Below are positions 34,086-42,781 of a stretch of DNA of 64,000 nucleotides, piece after piece. Made by a program: the position numbers and the translations under genes. Below the pieces are notes generated by a model. It made no database searches, was not told where the DNA came from, and worked only from the letters and a program-made list of their open reading frames with translations. Position 1 is the stretch's first letter. Each line of letters starts with the position of its first letter. The DNA is from Nitrospiraceae bacterium (GTDB lineage Bacteria > Nitrospirota > Nitrospiria > Nitrospirales > UBA2166). The stretch lies in the NCBI GenBank assembly GCA_002726235.1, contig PBSN01000007.1, forward strand, positions 41,813-105,812. The letters run 5' to 3'.

Positions 34086-35449
34086 AGCCACGCATCTTCG
34101 GCATCGAAAGCGAGTATGGATTGGTTTTTTCGCCAACTGTGTTGCTATCTCTTCCAATTGAGAAAGTCATTGGATATATCTTCGAAGGACTGATTCCCAA
34201 GAACTGGCCATCCAGCACCTTTCTTCAGAATGGGGCTCGCCTCTATCAGGATACGGGATGTCACCCCGAATATGCGACTCCGGAGTGCTCTACCATTGTA
34301 GATTTGATTGTTCACGATAAGGCTGGTGAGCGGTTGTTGGAGGCCTGTTTGCCAGCAGCAGAAAAGCGGCTTCGCGAGGAGGGGTTGTCTGGGGATATCT
34401 CGGTGTTCAAAAACAATACCGATTTCCTTGGTAATACCTACGGGTGCCACGAAAATTTCTTGATGAACAGGCATGTCAATTTTTGGAATGTGACAGAACA
34501 ACTCATTCCATTTTTCGTGACTCGCCAAATCTTTGCTGGGGCGGGCAAAGTTATGAAAGTAAATGGGCACCCGCATTTCTTTATTTCTCAGCGTGCGCAA
34601 CATATTCACGAAAAGACGTCTTCGTCTACAACCTCATCGAGGAGCATTATCAATACCCGCGATGAGCCACATGCGGACGCGGAAAAATATCGACGTCTCC
34701 ATATCATCGTTGGGGATTCCAACATGTCTGAGTTCACGACCTATTTGAAAATCGGAACCGCGGCTGTCGTTTTGTCGATGATCGAGGACGGGTTTCAGGT
34801 TCGAGAGCTGCAACTGGATGATCCAGTTCGTGCCATCCGCGAAATTTCTCGTGATCCCACTCTGAAGCAGAGAGTGAAGCTTGAAAATGGTCAAGAGTTG
34901 AGTGCGATTGAGATCCAACGGACCTACTTAGAGTGTGCGCAAAATTACATTGATGCAGGCCGAGAGGATGAGGTCTCAAAAGACGTGCTTTGGAATTGGG
35001 CGAGAGTGCTTGATAGACTTGATGCTGATCCTATGAGCCTTACGCGTGAACTGGATTGGGTGAGTAAGCGCCATCTCATGTGTTCCTATGTTGATGGAAA
35101 ACGGTGTGGGTGGGATGACCCTCGGATTGCTATGATTGATCTGCAGTATCACAATATCCGGCACTCCAAAGGAGTGTACTATCTGCTCGAGCGGAACAAC
35201 CGTATGGATCGGATGGTTGATGATCAGGCTATCCGCGACGCGATGTCGATCCCTCCGCAATCCACGCGTGCGAAAGTCCGTGGAGACTTCATTCGTTTTG
35301 CGCAGGCCAAAAATCGTCCGTATACCGTTGACTGGACGTACCTGAAATTAAACGGGTATTGGGAAGAGACGATCTTATGTATGGATCCATTTGAAGCTAC
35401 AAACATGCGTGTGAGTGAGTTGCTCGAACAACTTCCTGCGTCGACATGA
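34082..35449 (+). CDS. pafA: Pup/UBact-protein ligase PafA
   Basis: 455 residues, GTG start overlapping prcA. FGIESEYGLVF carries the metal-binding Glu, and RLYQDTGCHPEYATPEC and FKNNTDFLGNTYGCHENFL match PafA. It lacks the Dop loop, and its length is typical of ligases. It attaches the small tag to substrate lysines. Last gene of the operon; the M23 peptidase begins 10 bp later and may be co-transcribed. Confidence 0.94.
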   Translation: MKPRIFGIESEYGLVFSPTVLLSLPIEKVIGYIFEGLIPKNWPSSTFLQNGARLYQDTGCHPEYATPECSTIVDLIVHDKAGERLLEACLPAAEKRLREEGLSGDISVFKNNTDFLGNTYGCHENFLMNRHVNFWNVTEQLIPFFVTRQIFAGAGKVMKVNGHPHFFISQRAQHIHEKTSSSTTSSRSIINTRDEPHADAEKYRRLHIIVGDSNMSEFTTYLKIGTAAVVLSMIEDGFQVRELQLDDPVRAIREISRDPTLKQRVKLENGQELSAIEIQRTYLECAQNYIDAGREDEVSKDVLWNWARVLDRLDADPMSLTRELDWVSKRHLMCSYVDGKRCGWDDPRIAMIDLQYHNIRHSKGVYYLLERNNRMDRMVDDQAIRDAMSIPPQSTRAKVRGDFIRFAQAKNRPYTVDWTYLKLNGYWEETILCMDPFEATNMRVSELLEQLPAST

Positions 35450-35459
35450 TGGTCGTAGC

Positions 35460-36377
35460 ATGATGTTGAAAGGTTCTATCAGTAGTGCGCTTCTTGTATT
35501 TCTGGTGGCTGGAGGTATTGGATTGTGCACGAGTTGGACAGTGTTGGCGGATGGGGCAAGTGTTGACCCACCGGTCTTTCAGGTAAGGCAAGGCGAGATT
35601 GTGGAGATTGTACTTTCTGTTCCCGATCACTCGACCTCTGTGGAAGGAACGTGGGGAGGAAGGAATATTCCATTTTTCCAACTTCAAGATTCCACCACGT
35701 TGTTAGGGTTGGTTGGAGTTGATTTGGATGCGAAGTTGGGAACCTCCTCCTTAAAAGTCACCATTGTATCTTCGCAGTGGACAGAAACGCGGAAGTTCAT
35801 CATTGAGATTGCAGATGCATCATTTCCTGTTCAAATGCTTCAATTGCCTCGCAATATGGTTGATCTTGATGCTGATACTCTCAAACGTGTTCGGAAAGAA
35901 GCGAAACTTTTACGAACCCTCTTTGCGCAAACCAACACTCCACTCGCGTGGACGGATAATTTTATTGTGCCGCTTGAGGGCAAGATTAGTGGTGCCTTTG
36001 GTCGTCAACGGATTATAAATGGGCAGAAGAAAAATCCGCACACGGGAGAAGACATTTCTGCTCCTCATGGTGCCAAAGTTCAGGCATCGAATCGCGGTAT
36101 CGTGCGCTTGGCCGACGAACAGTTTTTCAGTGGAAAGAGCATTCTCATCGATCATGGTTTGGGTCTTTTCACCATGTATTTTCACCTGTCAGAGATGTTC
36201 GTGGAAGAAGGGAATACCGTTGATCGTGGTGAGTTGATTGGATTGGTTGGGTCGACCGGACGGGCCACCGGGCCACATCTACATTGGGGCGCACGACTCA
36301 ATAATGCGCGTGTCGACCCCTACGAGCTTATTCAAATGAAGATAGGAGGAAGATTTAACAGTGTTAGAGTCCAATAA
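35460..36377 (+). CDS. M23-family (LytM) peptidase, periplasmic
   Basis: 305 residues from ATG 35460 (ATG 35463 equivalent). Signal peptide to about residue 30 (SWTVLA/DGA). An N-terminal Ig-like domain (about 35-130) precedes the LytM domain, with zinc ligands in HTGEDISAPHG and GPHLHWGARL and the YFHLSEM segment. All catalytic residues are kept, so it is probably an active murein endopeptidase rather than a NlpD-like activator. Its end overlaps the DsrE-like gene by 17 bp. Confidence 0.9.
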   Translation: MMLKGSISSALLVFLVAGGIGLCTSWTVLADGASVDPPVFQVRQGEIVEIVLSVPDHSTSVEGTWGGRNIPFFQLQDSTTLLGLVGVDLDAKLGTSSLKVTIVSSQWTETRKFIIEIADASFPVQMLQLPRNMVDLDADTLKRVRKEAKLLRTLFAQTNTPLAWTDNFIVPLEGKISGAFGRQRIINGQKKNPHTGEDISAPHGAKVQASNRGIVRLADEQFFSGKSILIDHGLGLFTMYFHLSEMFVEEGNTVDRGELIGLVGSTGRATGPHLHWGARLNNARVDPYELIQMKIGGRFNSVRVQ

Positions 36378-36783
36378 GAAGTTCGTCATTTTCTCGCATG
36401 GCGCAACATACGATAAGTTGCACCAAGTGGGTACTTTGGCACTCACTGCTGCAGCTTTGGGACGTGATGTGTACGTGATTTTGATGTTTTGGGCAATCAA
36501 GAAACTTGAGATGGGTCGGTTAGACACGATAGATTTTCCTCCGGAGTACAGTGCATATACCGAAGATGTTGCCCGACTTCTCGGAGAAAAGAAAATCCCA
36601 ACGATCACCAAGATGTTTTCCGATGCCAGACAGGTCGGAACATTTCACCTCATTGCTTGCAGTGCAGGATTAGAATACATGGGCGTTGATTCTGACAAAC
36701 TCATACCCCTCGTTGACGAGATCCTGGGTCTTCCAGCAATCCTCTCCATGACCTTTGACTCAGAGACATCGCTTTTTATCTAG
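36361..36783 (+). CDS. DsrE/DsrF-like small protein
   Basis: 140 residues, GTG start; AGGAGG lies about 10 nt upstream. The fold pattern KKFVIFSHGATYDKLHQVGTLALTAAALG, then a central hydrophobic strand and FHLIACSAGLEYMGVD, resembles the DsrE/DsrF sulfur-relay fold. One cysteine (in IACSAG) is at the position used by active DsrE-type proteins. Sulfur transfer is plausible but not shown. Overlaps the peptidase gene; convergent with the ABC transporter genes. Confidence 0.72.
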   Translation: MLESNKKFVIFSHGATYDKLHQVGTLALTAAALGRDVYVILMFWAIKKLEMGRLDTIDFPPEYSAYTEDVARLLGEKKIPTITKMFSDARQVGTFHLIACSAGLEYMGVDSDKLIPLVDEILGLPAILSMTFDSETSLFI

Positions 36784-36822
36784 TTTCATCAACGGGAACG
36801 TAGTCAGGCTCGACGTTGTAAG

Positions 36823-36839
36823 TCACCCTTAGAGGGTGA
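36823..36839. terminator. possible bidirectional terminator
   Basis: Perfect 7-bp stem TCACCCT-tag-AGGGTGA in the 72-bp convergent gap between the DsrE-like gene and the permease gene. It has no T-run on either strand, so termination efficiency is uncertain. Confidence 0.35.
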
Positions 36840-36855
36840 AGATATTGGTATTGTG

Positions 36856-37677
36856 TCAGTTTGTGGTTGATCGACCGGTGTGTCGTTGTGGCAGGATTAG
36901 CGCAATGAAGAAGAGTGTCGTCTGAAGGAGTACAGTTGTTGGACCTGAGGGAAGGTCAAACCAGTATGAGAGGAGAACTCCAGCAATTGCTGTCACGATG
37001 CCGATTGCAATTGAGATTCGTGTCATCCGACTGAGACTATGGGTGAGTTGATACGCCGTTGATGCTGGTATGAGGAGCATCGCGAAGACCAGCATAGCGC
37101 CGATTGCCTTCAACGAGAGAACGACGGTTATGGCAATTAGGGTGAGCATCAAAAAGAAAAGCGGTCGTGCTGGAATGCCAGACGATTCTGCCATGTCCTG
37201 ATCGAAGGCGATGAAATAGAATTCTTTTGAGAATGCGAGCAGTGTTGCGACAACGACAATGCTCAGGAGCACGATAATCTTCATCTCCGATGGTGTGACC
37301 GAAAGGATGCTTCCAAACAGGTAGCTGTAGACTTCGGCGCTATAGGCTTTTATCAATCCGATAAAGAGAATGGCCATTGCCATAGTGCTGGTAAACAGAA
37401 TGCCGATGGATACGTCGAGCTTCATTCTCCCTTTCTCTTCTAGCAATCCTGCTGCCCATGCCGTTAGTACGCCAAATGCAATGGCTAGCAGTAATGGGGG
37501 AACTTGGAGCAGATAGGCGAGGGCAACGCCTGCAAATGCTGCGTGTGCGGTTCCTGCGCCAATAAAAGCCAAGCCGCGGAGCACCACAAAGACGCCAAGC
37601 CACGAACACACCCCTCCGACAAAAAACGCCGTTATTAAGGCGCGTTGCATGAACTCGTAGGCTAGAAACTCAAACAT
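36856..37677 (-). CDS. ABC transporter permease, zinc/manganese type (ZnuB-like)
   Basis: 273 residues with about eight membrane spans. ABC-3 family signatures: RALITAFFVGGVCSWLGVFVVLRGLAFIG near the start, GTAHAAFAGVALAYLL, and LKAIGAMLVFAMLLIPASTAYQLT. It forms the inner-membrane channel for a divalent metal, with the ATPase and binding protein encoded upstream on the same strand. ZnuB versus MntB cannot be separated from the sequence alone. Confidence 0.92.
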   Translation of the reverse strand: MFEFLAYEFMQRALITAFFVGGVCSWLGVFVVLRGLAFIGAGTAHAAFAGVALAYLLQVPPLLLAIAFGVLTAWAAGLLEEKGRMKLDVSIGILFTSTMAMAILFIGLIKAYSAEVYSYLFGSILSVTPSEMKIIVLLSIVVVATLLAFSKEFYFIAFDQDMAESSGIPARPLFFLMLTLIAITVVLSLKAIGAMLVFAMLLIPASTAYQLTHSLSRMTRISIAIGIVTAIAGVLLSYWFDLPSGPTTVLLQTTLFFIALILPQRHTGRSTTN

Positions 37678-37749
37678 GCCTTATGTCTTTGGAGTAGTTG
37701 CAAAACACGAGAAGAGAGAAGTATGTAAAACGATATATCGTGTCATGCA

Positions 37750-38553
37750 TTACTCATGATGAGAATCACCACCAATGACATATCCGTTGTCGGTTACAAT
37801 GATTTCATCGCCGTAGACTTGAGAGAGGATGTTGTGCTGCAGTACATCGCATGGGTGCCCATTGGCAAAAAGGCGAGTGTTAAGCAACACCAGACGGTCC
37901 ACGAATGGGCTGATGAGGTTAATGTCGTGGGTCACTAGTAGAATGGTGAGTTGTAGCTCGCGATGGAGGCGCCGGATGAGTTCTAGGATAGTATGCTGTG
38001 TGGTAGTGTCGATGCCGGTGGTGGGTTCATCCAGCAGCAATACCTGCGGTTGTTGGGCTAGTGCGCGAGCGATGAATATGCGTTGCTGTTGCCCTCCCGA
38101 GAGTTGACCAAACGGGTAATTTTTAAAATCACGCATTCCTACATCTTCTAAGGCCTGAAGTGCAATTGTCCTATCTTCTTTCCCGCTTTGGTGAAAGAGT
38201 CCTCGGACGCCATAGCGACCCATGAGTACCGTTTCAAACACTGTAATCGGAAAGTTACGATCGATTTTCCCTTTCTGTGGAAGATATCCAATGCGCGCAC
38301 GGTGATAGCATCGGAGATTTTCACATGCGCAGTCGAAGATCTGCATGGTCCCTGTTTGTGGGAGAACCAAGCCAAGAATGGCTCGCAGGATGGTCGTTTT
38401 TCCAGACCCGTTCGGTCCAATAATGCCCACGAATTCGCCTTCGTTGATGTTGAGGCTGACCTCTTCGAGAGCTGGCGTGTGTGAGAGGGTATAGGTGGCG
38501 TTCGAAAATGCTATGACGCGCCGTGGCTGTTCTTTTGCGCGATTCGTTAACAT
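37750..38553 (-). CDS. ABC transporter ATP-binding protein, zinc/manganese type (ZnuC-like)
   Basis: 267 residues. Walker A GPNGSGKTTIL, signature LSGGQQQRIFIARAL, Walker B VLLLDEPTTGID, and the switch His in LLVTHDIN. The YLPQKGKIDRNFPITVFETVLMGRYG segment is typical of Znu/Mnt/Sit ATPases. It has a short N-terminal extension. It powers uptake with the permease 72 bp downstream. Confidence 0.94.
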   Translation of the reverse strand: MLTNRAKEQPRRVIAFSNATYTLSHTPALEEVSLNINEGEFVGIIGPNGSGKTTILRAILGLVLPQTGTMQIFDCACENLRCYHRARIGYLPQKGKIDRNFPITVFETVLMGRYGVRGLFHQSGKEDRTIALQALEDVGMRDFKNYPFGQLSGGQQQRIFIARALAQQPQVLLLDEPTTGIDTTTQHTILELIRRLHRELQLTILLVTHDINLISPFVDRLVLLNTRLFANGHPCDVLQHNILSQVYGDEIIVTDNGYVIGGDSHHE

Positions 38554-38603
38554 TGTATTGTACAGTGCTAGGTAGCTAGGGAAGGAGAACGACTGGTGTG
38601 ATC

Positions 38604-39506
38604 CTAAGGGGTCAACACTTCTGCGAGTTTTAAGACATTGAATTGTAGCATGCTGGTGTAGGTGTTGGTTCCTGGGAGAGCTCCTGGAGTGGCGGTTAGC
38701 GTGACTATGCGAGCGCCAGTTTCTTGTGCGAGGATTCGCGGAATTTTCTGATTGAGTTGGGGCTCCGACACGATGACTTTGATTCCTTCTTTTTTGATGT
38801 GCTGCGTCAAGGTGCTGAGATGTTTTGCAGATGGCTCTGTCCCAGGTTGCTCAATGATATTCCCAACGATCTTAAATCCGAACCGGCGGGCAAAGTATGG
38901 CCACGCAGGATGATGGGAGACGAAACGCCGATCCGAAAGTTTTTTGACGCGGCGTTTAATGTCAGTTTGCAGCGTGTCGAGTGTACGTAAGTACTCAGCC
39001 TGATTGGCCAGATAGTCGCGTTTATTTGAGTGATCAAGCTTGATAAGTCGGGTAGTAATTTGTCGAACTATGCTCTTTGCATTCTCGGGGTCAAGCCAGA
39101 TGTGTGGGTTGCCCAACGCATGCCTCTTATGGTGCGTGTGCATTGTTCCAGTATTTCTCAGAAGAGAAATGCCTTTGGATGAGACCACGACTTCGAGTGA
39201 ATTGTTCTGTGCGCTTTTCACTAGCTGATTGGCCCAGACTTCGAGGCCAGCCCCAATCGTCACGAACATGTGAGCCTGACGAATCGCAAGGACATCGCTG
39301 GGTTTGAGTGCGTAACTGTGGCCATTTTCAAGTCCGCTAATCAGACTGGTCACGGTGACGTGTTCACGTCCGATTTGTTTGACGTAGTCTTTTAGGACAG
39401 TGAGGGTGGTGACAACAATTGTGGTGTTCGTTTTGGCGTCAACGTGGGAAATTACGCTGGTTAGCAGGAATCCTATAATCAGCGTATAGATCAAGGGTTT
39501 TGCCAT
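38604..39506 (-). CDS. metal-binding ABC substrate-binding protein (ZnuA-like)
   Basis: 300 residues from ATG 39506; the track GTG is six codons earlier. The signal peptide ends near HVDA/KTN. Metal-ligand positions of the cluster 9 family are visible: His in GLENGHSYALKPSD, His in NPHIWLDP, His in RFVSHHPAWPYF, and an acidic ligand around IVSEPQLN. A short His-rich loop (HTHHKRHALG) precedes the second ligand, a trait more common in zinc- than manganese-specific proteins. Head of the minus-strand transporter operon. No clear Zur box was found. Confidence 0.92.
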   Translation of the reverse strand: MAKPLIYTLIIGFLLTSVISHVDAKTNTTIVVTTLTVLKDYVKQIGREHVTVTSLISGLENGHSYALKPSDVLAIRQAHMFVTIGAGLEVWANQLVKSAQNNSLEVVVSSKGISLLRNTGTMHTHHKRHALGNPHIWLDPENAKSIVRQITTRLIKLDHSNKRDYLANQAEYLRTLDTLQTDIKRRVKKLSDRRFVSHHPAWPYFARRFGFKIVGNIIEQPGTEPSAKHLSTLTQHIKKEGIKVIVSEPQLNQKIPRILAQETGARIVTLTATPGALPGTNTYTSMLQFNVLKLAEVLTP

Positions 39507-39782
39507 GGAGAAGGACGCTATCACCCTAGTCGAGAGAAAGTCAACGTAGTGACTCGGGGGTTGTCGGAAAAGTGCGCAACGGTGTTCTCAGCTCATTGTC
39601 GTGCTCATGTATTCCGTGTACGTTCCGCGTGCCAACGACCCTCAGGTCTGCTGGATTGCCTTTTTGAACAGCCTTGTTTTCTCGTAACACTTGAGGAGTG
39701 GCAATTTTTGAATTATTCAGCTGAGCACTTGGGAAGGACAGATGTTTTTAGGTTCATCTGCATTGGTAATGGTCGTGCAACA

Positions 39783-39811
39783 TTGACAGGAAGGGGCATC
39801 CTGCGTAAACT
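39783..39811 (+). promoter_or_regulatory. promoter of Rrf2 regulator gene
   Basis: TTGACA (39783-39788), 17-bp spacer, TAAACT (39806-39811). Transcription would start at about 39818, just ahead of the palindrome at 39820. The arrangement fits an autoregulated repressor gene. Confidence 0.6.
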
Positions 39812-39819
39812 CCTAAATC

Positions 39820-39831
39820 CTATCGGGATAG
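39820..39831. promoter_or_regulatory. putative Rrf2 operator
   Basis: Perfect inverted repeat CTATC-GG-GATAG directly downstream of the predicted start site and 10 bp before the Rrf2 ATG. Repression by steric block would be natural at this place. It is short for an Rrf2 site, and the flanks (AAATC...GAGTAATTT) add little symmetry. No second copy was noticed upstream of the sulfite reductase gene. Confidence 0.45.
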
Positions 39832-39841
39832 AGTAATTTGC

Positions 39842-40300
39842 ATGAAAGTATCAATCAAAGGGGAGTATGGCGTTATGGCCGTTCTGGAGTTGGCGCTCAA
39901 TGGAAACCATGGACCGCTTCAGGTCAAGGTCATCGCGAAGAAACAGAATATTCCCCACCGTTTTCTGGAGCAGGTGATGAGTGCATTGAAACGCAATGGT
40001 TTGGTTCGTAGCATTCGAGGGGCACAGGGGGGGTATCTGCTCGCCAAATCGTCGGATGAAATCCTCCTTGGAGATATCATCGAAGCGATTGAGGGTCCTG
40101 TCACTCCCATGCCGTGTGTGGGGAATGGAGCCGCGGGGACGTGTTGGCAAGAAACTGATCCGAAGTTGTGCGTGCTTCATGGTGTGTGGAGCGACGTGAA
40201 AGATTCAGTACTGAACGTGTTGAATGCGACGACTGTTCAGGATCTGTGCAATCGTATCCACGCGTTGAATGGTCAGCGTATTCTCATGTACCATATTTGA
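39842..40300 (+). CDS. Rrf2-family transcriptional regulator with three Cys
   Basis: 152 residues. Winged-helix pattern MKVSIKGEYGVMAVLELAL, IPHRFLEQVMSALKRNGLV, and RGAQGGYLLAKSSDEI with the wing. The C-terminal region has Cys in PMPCVGN, GTCWQE and KLCVLHGVW, matching the three-Cys Fe-S ligand set of IscR/NsrR-like members with slightly longer spacing. It lies just upstream of the sulfite reductase and APS reductase genes, so control of sulfur assimilation (CymR/IscR style) is the best inference. Confidence 0.88.
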   Translation: MKVSIKGEYGVMAVLELALNGNHGPLQVKVIAKKQNIPHRFLEQVMSALKRNGLVRSIRGAQGGYLLAKSSDEILLGDIIEAIEGPVTPMPCVGNGAAGTCWQETDPKLCVLHGVWSDVKDSVLNVLNATTVQDLCNRIHALNGQRILMYHI

Positions 40301-40336
40301 TTTGCGGGTTTGCCCTTGGTTATTGGAGGTTCTGGT

Positions 40337-42781
40337 ATGGATGTACAGCAACCCACGTTGAAGGTTCCTGTTCCGGACGCGATTTTAGCTGAGATTGCCG
40401 GTTTTGAAGCCGAAGCCGAGAAAGTGAAACGGGGTGAACTGTCTGATGATGTGTTCCGGCCCTTTCGTCTGCAACATGGCATTTATGGGCAACGACAGGC
40501 TGGCTATCAGATGATTCGAGTGAAGATTCCGTTTGGTGGCCTCACCTCGACCCAAATGCGTTGCTTGGCGGCGCTCGTTGAGGAGTACAGTTCTGGCATT
40601 GGTCATGTAACCACTAGGCAAGACATCCAATTTCATTTTGTTCCGCTCGACATGGTGGGAACGGTGATGCTTCGGCTTGCTGAGGTTGATCTCACTACCA
40701 GAGAAGCATGCGGCAATACGGTGCGTAATGTGACCGCCTGTCCGTTGGCAGGAGTGTGCCAGGAAGAAGCATTCGATGTCACTCCCTATGCGCTCACGGT
40801 GTCACGTCATCTTATGCGTAATGCGCTGAACCAGAGTCTCCCAAGAAAATTTAAAATTGCGTTCTCAGGGTGTGCAACAATGGATTGCGCTAAGACGATG
40901 ATTCACGATATTGGCCTCTCAGCTATCCAAAAAGGTGATGGAACTCGCGGATTTCGCATGGTGGTTGGTGGAGGTCTCGGGTCGGCACCTCGTTTAGCGA
41001 AACTTTTTCGAGAGTTTCTTTCGGTTGAAGACCTGATTCCCATGTGTGAAGCTGTCGTTAAAGTTTTCGATAATCACGGTAATCGGAAAAATCGCACGAA
41101 AGCTCGGATGAAGTTTGTAGTGACAAAGTTGGGCATTGATGAGTTTTTCCGTCAGATCGAAGCCGAATATGACGCGATCAAACAGGAGAGAAACGGATCG
41201 AGAGGGTATGATTTTCTGTCATATGCCGATGAGCCCTTCGTGGCCGATGTTCCGTTTTCGGTGAATGGAGGTCCAGGCTCCGGCGCTTCTCACGCGAATG
41301 GAGACGCCTCGGATGCGTTCGAGCGTTGGAAAAAGACAAATGTTATCCCACAGCGACAGCCTGGGTATAGTGCGATCACGTTGAAGCTTCCAACTGGTGA
41401 CATGACTCCAACTCAGATACGGTTTGTGGCGGACCTGATCGATACCGAAGCAAATGGTAATATTCGAACCACTATTGGACAGAATGTGTTGATTCGTTGG
41501 ATTTCGACAGCACGATTGCCTGAGATATATCCTAAACTTATTGAAGCTGACCTTGCTGATTCAGGTGCTCATCTCGTTGAGGATATTGTGGCCTGTCCAG
41601 GAACCGATACCTGTGGTCTTGGCATTACCTCTTCGAAGGCCTTGGCCCGGGCTTTGAAGGAAGTATTTCCTGCAGGAAACACGGGGGACGATTTGACGGG
41701 AATGTCGATCAAAATCAGTGGATGTCACAACTCCTGTGCCCAGCATCACATTGCGACCATCGGGCTCCATGGCGTGACCAAGCGCTATGGGGATCACATC
41801 GCGCCATTCTATGAAATGCATCTCGGTGGTTCATCTGGTGGTGACGGAGCGCGTATTGGACAAATGACCATCAAGCTTCCGTCTAGAAACGTTTCGAGAG
41901 CGATTACACATCTGGTGGGATTGTTTCGACAGGAACGTCAGAACGAGGAATCGTTCCCGCAGTATCTCGATCGTGCGGGCAAATCCAAACTTAAACAGGC
42001 ACTGATCCCGTATTCGATCATTGGCAACTTTGACGAGACACCTGAATACTTTTATGACTGGGAAGCGAAGTCTGAGTTCAGTATCGTTGATCTTGGTCCT
42101 GGGGAATGTGCGGGTGGCGCGTTAGAGATGATTACCGATGGGATTTTGGAAGCCGACCAAGAGTTGTATCAAGCAGAGACACTGGCCCAAAGTCAACAAT
42201 ATGCCATGACGGTTAATAAAGCCTATCGGGCTGTGTTGGCAGCAGCAAAAGCGTTGCTGGTGACTGAAGGGATCGAACCTGCGACCGATCTGCAGACGTT
42301 TGGAGATTGTGAGGCGCGGTTGATTAAAACTGGCGTTCTTCCTGCAGAATTTTCGGAGCATCTTGCGATCATCAGGGCACTCAATGATAGTGATAAGAAA
42401 CCGACGGTCGCATTTGCCGAAGAAAAACTTCGAGTGGCAAAATTGTTTGTTGAGGCATGCCGTTCAGCCTTGGAAGGGATTGGTGAGGATTTGAAGTTAA
42501 CCAAGGGTGAAGACATGGGTGATATTGCCTCTGCTCCACCAGCACTGGATGTGGGTGACGATATCGCGCTACTGGATTTGCGTGGGGTGAAATGCCCGAT
42601 CAACTATGTGAAAACGAAGCTTCGTTTAGAAATGATGGATTCGGGTGAACGCCTGGCTGTCTTTCTTGATGACGGAGAGCCAATTAGAAATGTGCCAGCA
42701 AGTCTAAAAAATGACGGTCATACTGTCCTATCGCAAGAACCTATTGACGAATATTTCAAACTGGTGGTGGAGAATGCTTAA
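40337..42781 (+). CDS. sulfite/nitrite reductase hemoprotein fused to a TusA domain
   Basis: 814 residues from ATG 40337 (GGAGG 7 nt upstream), much longer than the usual 500-600. Two ferredoxin-like siroheme-reductase halves: the first holds CPLAGVC (about 134) and SGCATMDC (about 178), the second CPGTDTC (about 419) and SGCHNSCAQHH (about 461). The second set is the siroheme/4Fe-4S C-x5-C...C-x3-C signature. A helical HEPN-like segment (about 600-720) precedes a TusA/SirA domain with the DLRGVKCPINYVK active Cys. Context with APS reductase favours sulfite over nitrite. The TusA fusion suggests direct handling of sulfide or persulfide. Confidence 0.9.
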   Translation: MDVQQPTLKVPVPDAILAEIAGFEAEAEKVKRGELSDDVFRPFRLQHGIYGQRQAGYQMIRVKIPFGGLTSTQMRCLAALVEEYSSGIGHVTTRQDIQFHFVPLDMVGTVMLRLAEVDLTTREACGNTVRNVTACPLAGVCQEEAFDVTPYALTVSRHLMRNALNQSLPRKFKIAFSGCATMDCAKTMIHDIGLSAIQKGDGTRGFRMVVGGGLGSAPRLAKLFREFLSVEDLIPMCEAVVKVFDNHGNRKNRTKARMKFVVTKLGIDEFFRQIEAEYDAIKQERNGSRGYDFLSYADEPFVADVPFSVNGGPGSGASHANGDASDAFERWKKTNVIPQRQPGYSAITLKLPTGDMTPTQIRFVADLIDTEANGNIRTTIGQNVLIRWISTARLPEIYPKLIEADLADSGAHLVEDIVACPGTDTCGLGITSSKALARALKEVFPAGNTGDDLTGMSIKISGCHNSCAQHHIATIGLHGVTKRYGDHIAPFYEMHLGGSSGGDGARIGQMTIKLPSRNVSRAITHLVGLFRQERQNEESFPQYLDRAGKSKLKQALIPYSIIGNFDETPEYFYDWEAKSEFSIVDLGPGECAGGALEMITDGILEADQELYQAETLAQSQQYAMTVNKAYRAVLAAAKALLVTEGIEPATDLQTFGDCEARLIKTGVLPAEFSEHLAIIRALNDSDKKPTVAFAEEKLRVAKLFVEACRSALEGIGEDLKLTKGEDMGDIASAPPALDVGDDIALLDLRGVKCPINYVKTKLRLEMMDSGERLAVFLDDGEPIRNVPASLKNDGHTVLSQEPIDEYFKLVVENA

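Larger units (their letters stand above)
39541..39841. other. divergent intergenic region
   Basis: About 300 bp between the divergent ZnuA-like and Rrf2 genes. The 95-residue ORF at 39549-39836 is dismissed: it is Arg/Cys-rich, has no ribosome site, and covers the Rrf2 promoter. The right end holds the Rrf2 promoter and palindrome. The left part should hold the transporter promoter, but no good match was seen. Confidence 0.5.

Noticed and set aside
39549-39836. 95-residue ORF between ZnuA-like and Rrf2 genes
   Set aside because: No ribosome site, odd composition, and it spans a good promoter and palindrome.
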